DNA from: an uncultured Clostridium sp.
Lineage (GTDB): Bacteria > Bacillota > Clostridia > Lachnospirales > Lachnospiraceae
Reading direction: 5' to 3'
Assembly (NCBI GenBank): GCA_900555045.1
Contig: USJW01000138.1
Span: forward strand, 1-11,613
Length of the DNA: 11,613 bases
Shown here: positions 7,311-11,613 of the stretch, one piece after another
Layout: every line of letters starts with the position of its first letter
Numbering within the stretch: the first letter of the stretch is position 1
The notes under the pieces: generated by a model
Seen by the model: the letters and a program-made list of their open reading frames with translations, nothing else
Told to the model about the DNA's origin: nothing
The model's database searches: none
Translations under genes and position numbers: made by a program

Positions 7311-8606
7311 TTGAAGTTACAGAATGTGAGCAGGCAGTTGACGGCGGCATGCCGGTATTCCTACAACCGCCTGGCGTTAAATTACTATATGTACCATGAG
7401 GCGGACGTCCCGGGTGAGGAGAAGGGCAGCGCGGCCGGGGATCTGGGCGCGCGCTTTGACGCGCTTTTGGGACAGTTCCTGGAAGGAGAATGTCCACTGG
7501 CCAAGCTGGACGGCCTGCGGCAGGCGGTTATCCTGCGGATGGAGCAGGCGACCGCGTACACGGACTGTTTTCAGGCCCACGAGTACGTGTTAAACCGCCT
7601 GGAGGGAAAGCTGCTTCCAGGGGACGACGAGGCTTCGGAGACGGATGAGGAGCGCTTGGCCTGGCTTATGCGCTTTATCGCGGCCCCCAAGGAGGCGGTG
7701 ACCGTCAATGAGCGGATTCAGACCGTGATCAGCCAGCTTCCGGTGCGCCTGACTAAGCAGAAATTCTTTGGGCTGGTGCGGGAGGGCCTCCAGGTGTACG
7801 TGGGCGCCTCCCAAAAGAGCGTGGACGACATGTTCTATATCCTGCGGTCCGAGGCGCTTTTGGCGCTGCCGGAGGGGATGGGCGAGGCTTACCCCGACCT
7901 GGCAGCGCTCCTTCGCCGCTTTGAGGAGGCGGACTATAAGCAGCTGGACGCGGACGCATTTAAGGAGCTCTCTGCCCTTATGGAGCAGTCCGGTGAGAAG
8001 CTGACCGACTATTCCGGCGAGCTCATGCTGCTCATGGACCTGGTGAACGACCTCTACGTGATTTTGCTCACCAGAACCGGGGCTGTGATGGATGTGGCCG
8101 AGGAGGCGCGCATCAAGGATGTGCTCGCGGCTGTGCGGGACGGATTTGCCGCAGGCGAGGAGGCGGAGGCAGAGCTTCTTAAGCCCCTGGAGGGCCGTCA
8201 GGAGACCTGCTTTGAGCAATGGCAGGCGTGCGCTTCCCCGGAGGATTTGCTGGAGGAGCTGGCGTCAAGTGATCCTCAGGCGGAGACGCTGCGAAAGATC
8301 AGCCTTCTGCTGTCCTCCAGCTCCTTCATGCCGTTAGAGCGGCAGGAGGGCGAGCAAACGACGGTGGACCAAAAAGCGCTGGAGCGCATGGAGGAGGAGC
8401 TGTTTGCAGAGCTTGCAAACGCCTTCTTTGGCATGCCGCGCCTTCTGGTGCGCGCCGTGATGGCGAAGGTCCTGTCGAGCCTTCCGGTGTTCTTCGGATC
8501 CCTGGAGGACGTGAAGAACTATGTGGAGGGCTGTTTGGACAGCTGTGCCGACGAGGCCGAGAAAGCGGTGTGCATGCGGTTGATCCGCCAGCTGGCGGCG
8601 CAGTAG
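7311..8606 (+). CDS. Uncharacterised helical protein, 431 aa
   Basis: I do not recognise this protein. It is predicted to be 431 aa, starting at TTG 7311 behind GGGAGG, and 20 bp after cinA. It has no signal peptide and no membrane segment, so it is probably cytoplasmic. The sequence is rich in Leu, Ala and Glu and looks almost wholly helical. The N-terminus (QNVSRQLTAACRYSYNRLAL) is the most motif-like part, with Tyr and Arg in helical spacing. A linker with acidic residues (PGDDEASETDEE) occurs at about 103-114. Two segments, about 140-163 and 388-411, both contain a [IL]S-x-LPV core and an EG about 13-14 residues later, a weak hint of internal duplication. I see no catalytic motif. Codon use resembles its neighbours, so there is no sign of recent transfer. 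Co-orientation with cinA and the gerW group suggests shared transcription, but gives no function. Confidence 0.85.
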   Translation: MKLQNVSRQLTAACRYSYNRLALNYYMYHEADVPGEEKGSAAGDLGARFDALLGQFLEGECPLAKLDGLRQAVILRMEQATAYTDCFQAHEYVLNRLEGKLLPGDDEASETDEERLAWLMRFIAAPKEAVTVNERIQTVISQLPVRLTKQKFFGLVREGLQVYVGASQKSVDDMFYILRSEALLALPEGMGEAYPDLAALLRRFEEADYKQLDADAFKELSALMEQSGEKLTDYSGELMLLMDLVNDLYVILLTRTGAVMDVAEEARIKDVLAAVRDGFAAGEEAEAELLKPLEGRQETCFEQWQACASPEDLLEELASSDPQAETLRKISLLLSSSSFMPLERQEGEQTTVDQKALERMEEELFAELANAFFGMPRLLVRAVMAKVLSSLPVFFGSLEDVKNYVEGCLDSCADEAEKAVCMRLIRQLAAQ

Positions 8607-8640
8607 GCGGTTTTTGATTGACGGAAGCGGGGGGATGAAC

Positions 8641-8988
8641 ATGCGCTGGTGGACACACTTATACACAGGAGACCGGGCGCTGAGGCGCGGTGGCGCACTC
8701 CTGCAGAAAATTGAGAGAGAAAAATTTTTGCCGGACACCTATGTGATTACAAAGGCTGCATATGGGCATCATCTATTTGATATCCGCCCCGCGGCCCTCT
8801 TGACGCGGGAGGAGAAGGAGAACCCGGATTTCCTTGTGCTGGGCGTGGCCTGCGGCTACGGGGAGGCCAAGGAGGTGGTCCGGCGCATGGTGGAGGATAT
8901 GTACCGGGAGACCGGCGGGTTCGACTGGAATGCCTACATGGCCCGTCAGGAGACGGGCGGCGACACGGGAAGACGGATGGGAGAGTAG
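8641..8988 (+). CDS. Uncharacterised small protein, 115 aa
   Basis: I do not recognise this protein. It is 115 aa, starting MRWWTHLYTGDRA, with no signal peptide or membrane helix. The middle part (KFLPDTYVITKAAYGHHLFD, about 28-47) looks like beta strands. PDFLVLGVACGYGEAKEVV (62-80) looks like a strand, a Gly-rich turn and a helix, and could be a small alpha/beta fold. The tail after about 100 is polar and Gly-rich. I chose the ATG at 8641 because GGGGGG (8629-8634) lies 6 nt upstream; an ATG at 8635 would leave that site no spacing. It lies 34 bp after the 431-aa gene and only 1 bp before the DUF2953 gene, so it is very likely co-transcribed with the sporulation-linked pair. Confidence 0.82.
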   Translation: MRWWTHLYTGDRALRRGGALLQKIEREKFLPDTYVITKAAYGHHLFDIRPAALLTREEKENPDFLVLGVACGYGEAKEVVRRMVEDMYRETGGFDWNAYMARQETGGDTGRRMGE

Positions 8989-8989
8989 A

Positions 8990-10039
8990 ATGGTTCATGT
9001 GCTGCTTGTGATTTTGAAAATAATCGGAATCCTGCTGTTAATCATTCTCGGGCTGGCCCTCCTCCTGGTGTTCGCGGTGCTTTTGGTGCCGGTGCGCTAC
9101 CGGGTGAACGCCAGCTACCGGGAGGAGTTTCGGGGATACGCCAGAGTGTCCTGGCTTCTGCGCCTTTTAACCTACCGCGCAGAGTACGGGGAGCGGGGGC
9201 TGGTGCAGAAGATAAGAGTCTGCGGAATCTGCATCTGGCGCTCCGACAAGGACCGGGACGAGGTGGACGAGGCCGTAGAGTCGGTGCTCACAGAGGAGGA
9301 GCAGGCGCTGTACGAGGAGCTTAAGAGGGACGAGACGTGGCGGGAGCATCCGGATTTTGGTGAGGGCGAACGTGGCGGGAACTCCGGCGATGCGACGGAA
9401 AAACGGGCGGAGGAGACGGAGAAGCGGGGCGGAGCGGAAGATGGAAAGCCGGGCGAAGGGATGGAAGCTGCACCGGAGCAGGTGAATGCGAAAAATCCTG
9501 AATCAGCCGGAGCGGAGGCCAGAGAGCAGGCCGCCAGGGCAGAATCCTCGGACCCCGGCGAGGCAGAACCCACAGCCTCCCGTCCAGGCCTGTTCTCGCG
9601 CATCCTGGGCCGCATCAGGGGCGTGATGGAAAAACTTCGGTTTTCTTTTCGCGCGATCTGTGATAAGCTTAAAAGCGGGCGCAGGTTGTTTGACACGGCG
9701 AGCGGCTGGGTGCAGGACGAGAAGAATCAGGCGTCGGTGAAGCTTCTGCTGCGCCAGCTTAAGGCGGCGCTGCGCCACGTGATGCCGAGAAGGGGACACG
9801 CGAGCGTGACCTTCGGGTTCGACGACCCGTACACCACCGGCCAGGTGCTGGCGGCGGTCAGCCCGTTCTACCCGATTTTCCACCGGGTGATCGAGCTTCA
9901 GCCGGTGTTTGACCGGCAGGTATTTTCCGGCGAGGGGGACCTTCGGGGGAGAATCCGGCTGTTCAACCTGCTGTGGCTGTGCTTTGGGATTTACCGGGAT
10001 AAACATACATGGAATCTGATTTGCAGTTTCAGAAAATAA
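8990..10039 (+). CDS. DUF2953 domain-containing membrane protein (YtfI-like)
   Basis: This 349-aa protein has one long hydrophobic N-terminal segment (about 4-34), then a basic/strand region (35-85). A hydrophilic, low-complexity linker at about 115-200 is rich in Glu, Ala, Gly and Lys. The C-terminal part (about 245-335) holds the DUF2953 signature FGFDDPYTTGQVLAAVSP (275-292) and ends in LFNLLWLCFGIYRDK. The family has no known biochemical activity. In B. subtilis the DUF2953 gene ytfI is adjacent to ytfJ (gerW), and the same pairing is seen here 18 bp upstream of gerW, supporting a sporulation role by inference. The ATG at 8990 has GGGAG (8979-8983) 6 nt upstream. The charged linker is probably disordered. 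Confidence 0.88.
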   Translation: MVHVLLVILKIIGILLLIILGLALLLVFAVLLVPVRYRVNASYREEFRGYARVSWLLRLLTYRAEYGERGLVQKIRVCGICIWRSDKDRDEVDEAVESVLTEEEQALYEELKRDETWREHPDFGEGERGGNSGDATEKRAEETEKRGGAEDGKPGEGMEAAPEQVNAKNPESAGAEAREQAARAESSDPGEAEPTASRPGLFSRILGRIRGVMEKLRFSFRAICDKLKSGRRLFDTASGWVQDEKNQASVKLLLRQLKAALRHVMPRRGHASVTFGFDDPYTTGQVLAAVSPFYPIFHRVIELQPVFDRQVFSGEGDLRGRIRLFNLLWLCFGIYRDKHTWNLICSFRK

Positions 10040-10057
10040 GAGAGAAGAGGATCTATT

Positions 10058-10486
10058 ATGGCAGATAATCATTTTTCGTCCACAATTGAAACCCTGTTTA
10101 AGGGGCTGGACCAGTTTGTGACCACGAAAACCGTGGTGGGGGAGCCGGTAAAAGCCGGCGACGTGACCATTATCCCGCTGATCGACGTGACCTGCGGCAT
10201 GGCGGCAGGGGCATTTTCCGAAGGCGCAAAGCAGAAACAGAACGGCGGGGGCGGCATGAGCGCCAAGATGAGCCCCAGCGCGGTGCTGGTGATCCAGAAC
10301 GGTGTGACCCGGCTGGTGAATGTGAAAAACCAGGATGCTATCACGAAGGTGATCGACATGGCTCCGGACTTTATCAATAAATTCCTTGGCGGAAAGCCGC
10401 CGATCTCCGAGGAGACCGCCGAGGCGGCAAAGGATGCAGCCGCAGTCTACGACACAGGGACCACGGAGCACATCGATGTAAAATAA
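10058..10486 (+). CDS. gerW: GerW/YtfJ family sporulation protein
   Basis: The 142-aa protein is close to the family length. Signature segments are GEPVKAGDVTIIPLIDVTCGMAAGAF in two parts (28-41 and 42-53), then a Gly-rich loop QNGGGGMSAKMSP (61-73), then AVLVIQNGVTRLVNVK (75-90) and the amphipathic segment AITKVIDMAPDFINKFL (94-110). In B. subtilis this protein (YtfJ) is a forespore-expressed spore protein affecting germination properties. The ATG at 10058 has AGAGG (10046-10050) 7 nt upstream. It is the last gene of the plus-strand series, directly behind the DUF2953 gene, and is followed by a strong terminator. I see no clear sporulation-sigma promoter in the 18-bp gap before it, so any such promoter must lie further upstream. 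Confidence 0.93.
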   Translation: MADNHFSSTIETLFKGLDQFVTTKTVVGEPVKAGDVTIIPLIDVTCGMAAGAFSEGAKQKQNGGGGMSAKMSPSAVLVIQNGVTRLVNVKNQDAITKVIDMAPDFINKFLGGKPPISEETAEAAKDAAAVYDTGTTEHIDVK

Positions 10487-10499
10487 GCGTGAACAGATT

Positions 10500-10565
10500 A
10501 TGCCCTGCCGGGCATAGGAAAGCGATCCGAACGTGATCATTTCCCGCCCGGCAGGGCATTTTTTT
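10500..10565 (+). terminator. Rho-independent terminator of the gerW transcript
   Basis: A perfect 14-bp stem is formed by atgccctgccgggc (10500-10513) and gcccggcagggcat (10546-10559), followed by seven T residues at 10559-10565. The 32-nt apical part can fold further, with ggaaa (10517-10521) pairing to tttcc (10540-10544) and a GATC/GATC pair inside it. The minus strand has no good U-tract after this stem, so efficient termination is predicted for plus-strand transcripts only. Confidence 0.93.
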
Positions 10566-10579
10566 GCGCATTTTGCGCA
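10562..10579. repeat. Tandem 9-bp repeat between gerW and the LysR gene
   Basis: TTTTGCGCA occurs twice in direct succession. Each copy contains the palindrome TGCGCA, so the pair can also fold as a 6-bp hairpin with a TTT loop (10565-10579). It sits directly on the end of the gerW U-tract. No function is evident. Confidence 0.5.
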
Positions 10580-10609
10580 TATTCCCGCGCGACATTTTCC
10601 CGTGCAAAA

Positions 10610-11524
10610 TCACATCTGGCCCAGTCCGCGCACCAGCTGACGCTCCAGCGCCAGCGCGGCTTTGGAGCGGTAGCGCCCCGGCGGGTGAGCCAGCGCCAGG
10701 TCCAGGAAGACGCCCTCCCGGCCGATGGACAGATACTGGATGTTTTTGAGCGGCTCCTGGCAGGAGGCGTAGGTGAAGGCCAGCCCCAGACCGGCCATGG
10801 CCATGGCGGCGGCGAAGGGAGCCGTCAGATTGTCGTTGCAGACCTGGGGAATCAGGCTGCGCTTGGCAAATTCGCGCCTCGCGATGCTGCCGAGGATGGT
10901 GTCGTAGTCGCTGAGTATGTACTCAAACCCCATGGTGTCCTCCAGCTCCACGTACATGCACCGCTTGCCGTCCCGCTCCGTCTCCCTGGCGTACTCCATC
11001 ACCGGATGCCCCTGGGCGGCGCAAATGTAGATTTCATCCCGCATCAGGAGGCGCGCATCCGACTTTAGCTTGGTGAGCGGGAGCGCCACCAGCCCCAAAT
11101 CCAACCGCCCGTCGATCAGAAGCTGCTCTAAGGCCATGCTGTTGGCCTCGGTGATCTCCACGCGGATCTGCGGGTATCGCCGCTTGAAATCGTACAGCAC
11201 CTTCGGCAGGAGATAGCCGCCCCGAAAGGTGCTGATGCCGAACTCCACCTGCCCGGTCTTTAAATCCTCCATGTCCTGAATAATGTCCCTCACCTGCCGG
11301 TAATCCACCAGCATCTTCCGCGCCCGCTCGAGCATCACCTCCCCGGCCTGGGTGGGCCGCACGCCGGTGGAGGTGCGGATGAACAGCTTTCCGCCCAGCT
11401 CCGCCTCCATGCTCTGGAGGGACTGGCTTAAGCTGGACTGGGCCATGAACAGCTTTTCCGCGGCCTTTGAGATGCTGCGCTCCTCCGCGATGGTGATCAG
11501 GTATTCCAGCTCCTTTAATTCCAT
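10610..11524 (-). CDS. LysR-type transcriptional regulator
   Basis: The 304-aa length is standard for the family. The N-terminal winged helix-turn-helix spans about 1-60 (SISKAAEKLFMAQSSLSQSL at 17-36, LFIRTSTGVRPTQAGE at 47-62), followed by the linker helix to about 88. The effector-binding domain, two periplasmic-binding-protein-like lobes, runs from about 93 to the end. Its start VEFGISTFRGGYLLPKVL and the stretch GRLDLGLVALPL (139-150) are typical. The specific effector cannot be told from sequence. The start is fixed by AAGGAG, read from plus positions 11538-11533, 8 nt before the ATG. It is convergent with gerW. LysR regulators often control a divergent neighbour, which here would lie beyond 11613. 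Confidence 0.93.
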   Translation of the reverse strand: MELKELEYLITIAEERSISKAAEKLFMAQSSLSQSLQSMEAELGGKLFIRTSTGVRPTQAGEVMLERARKMLVDYRQVRDIIQDMEDLKTGQVEFGISTFRGGYLLPKVLYDFKRRYPQIRVEITEANSMALEQLLIDGRLDLGLVALPLTKLKSDARLLMRDEIYICAAQGHPVMEYARETERDGKRCMYVELEDTMGFEYILSDYDTILGSIARREFAKRSLIPQVCNDNLTAPFAAAMAMAGLGLAFTYASCQEPLKNIQYLSIGREGVFLDLALAHPPGRYRSKAALALERQLVRGLGQM

Positions 11525-11543
11525 AAAATTGTCTCCTTCTTGC

Positions 11544-11560
11544 CATCGGTTTTACCGATG
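11544..11560. promoter_or_regulatory. Candidate LysR-type operator (T-N11-A dyad) upstream of the LysR gene
   Basis: A perfect 7-bp inverted repeat, catcggt (11544-11550) and accgatg (11554-11560), has a 3-bp centre. It contains ATC-N9-GAT and fits the T-N11-A form of LysR-family boxes (T at 11546, A at 11558). It lies just upstream of the LysR ribosome-binding site, a position suited to autoregulation. It could instead be an RNA hairpin in the leader. Confidence 0.5.
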
Positions 11561-11613
11561 TGCCCTATAAGAAATTGTGCATTTCGGAGATGGCAAAGAA
11601 AGTATATAGATCG

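Noticed and set aside
7590..8219. 209-aa minus-strand frame opposite the 431-aa gene
   Set aside because: Considered because the plus-strand gene is unrecognised. The plus frame spans the whole region without interruption, has a good ribosome-binding site and fits the operon; the minus frame is shorter, His/Leu-rich and isolated.
9503..10540. 345-aa open frame on the minus strand antisense to the DUF2953 gene and gerW
   Set aside because: It runs opposite two genes with clear family signatures and ribosome-binding sites; long antisense frames are expected in GC-rich coding sequence. It is rich in His, Arg and Pro and has no recognisable domain.
10562..10579. Tandem TTTTGCGCA repeat as the start of a repeat array or attachment site
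   Set aside because: There are only two copies, with no further copies or spacer pattern nearby and no integrase or mobile gene in the window.
1..11613. CRISPR array, insertion sequence, prophage, toxin-antitoxin or defence island
   Set aside because: I found no regularly spaced repeats, transposase or integrase, terminal inverted repeats, phage genes or defence-related domains. All but two genes are well-known chromosomal families in a conserved order.

Overview
This window is a compact, GC-rich stretch of chromosome that looks like an endospore-forming member of the Clostridia. Lachnospiraceae is my best guess, based on protein style and gene order rather than on a marker gene. Supporting points are a B. 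subtilis-like yicC-gmk-rpoZ block, pgsA followed by cinA, and a DUF2953 gene next to a GerW/YtfJ-type spore-protein gene. Strong purine-rich ribosome-binding sites and U-tract terminators also fit a Firmicute. I see no insertion sequence, phage gene, CRISPR array, tRNA or rRNA.

Layout. (1) 1-90 is the end of rpsU (ribosomal protein S21), which runs into two terminator hairpins; the second is symmetric enough to work in both directions. (2) 300-2051 (minus) is rqcH, the ribosome quality-control NFACT protein, convergent with rpsU. (3) 2052-2223 is a divergent intergenic region with a near-consensus sigma-A promoter (TTGACT, 17 bp, TATAAT) firing to the right and a 12-bp perfect palindrome just downstream. 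(4) 2224-10486 is nine plus-strand genes in tight series: yicC, gmk, rpoZ, rimO, pgsA, cinA, an unrecognised 431-aa gene, an unrecognised 115-aa gene, a DUF2953 membrane protein gene and gerW. Gaps range from a 17-bp overlap to 72 bp, and a strong terminator at 10500-10565 closes the series. One long transcript is plausible, but internal promoters cannot be excluded. (5) 10610-11524 (minus) is a LysR-type regulator, convergent with gerW, with a T-N11-A dyad in its upstream region. Its divergent partner, if any, lies beyond the window.

How the genes work together. The first half is core information processing and growth: translation (rpsU, rimO), rescue of stalled ribosomes (rqcH), RNA turnover (yicC), guanine nucleotide supply (gmk), RNA polymerase omega (rpoZ), phospholipid synthesis (pgsA) and NMN/pyridine-nucleotide salvage (cinA). 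The second half leads into a sporulation-linked pair (DUF2953 plus GerW), with two uncharacterised proteins between cinA and that pair. The main open question is what these two proteins do. The rest is ordinary, well-conserved chromosome. No stretch longer than 300 bases lacks a gene: the longest gaps are 91-299 (terminators) and 2052-2223 (divergent promoter region).
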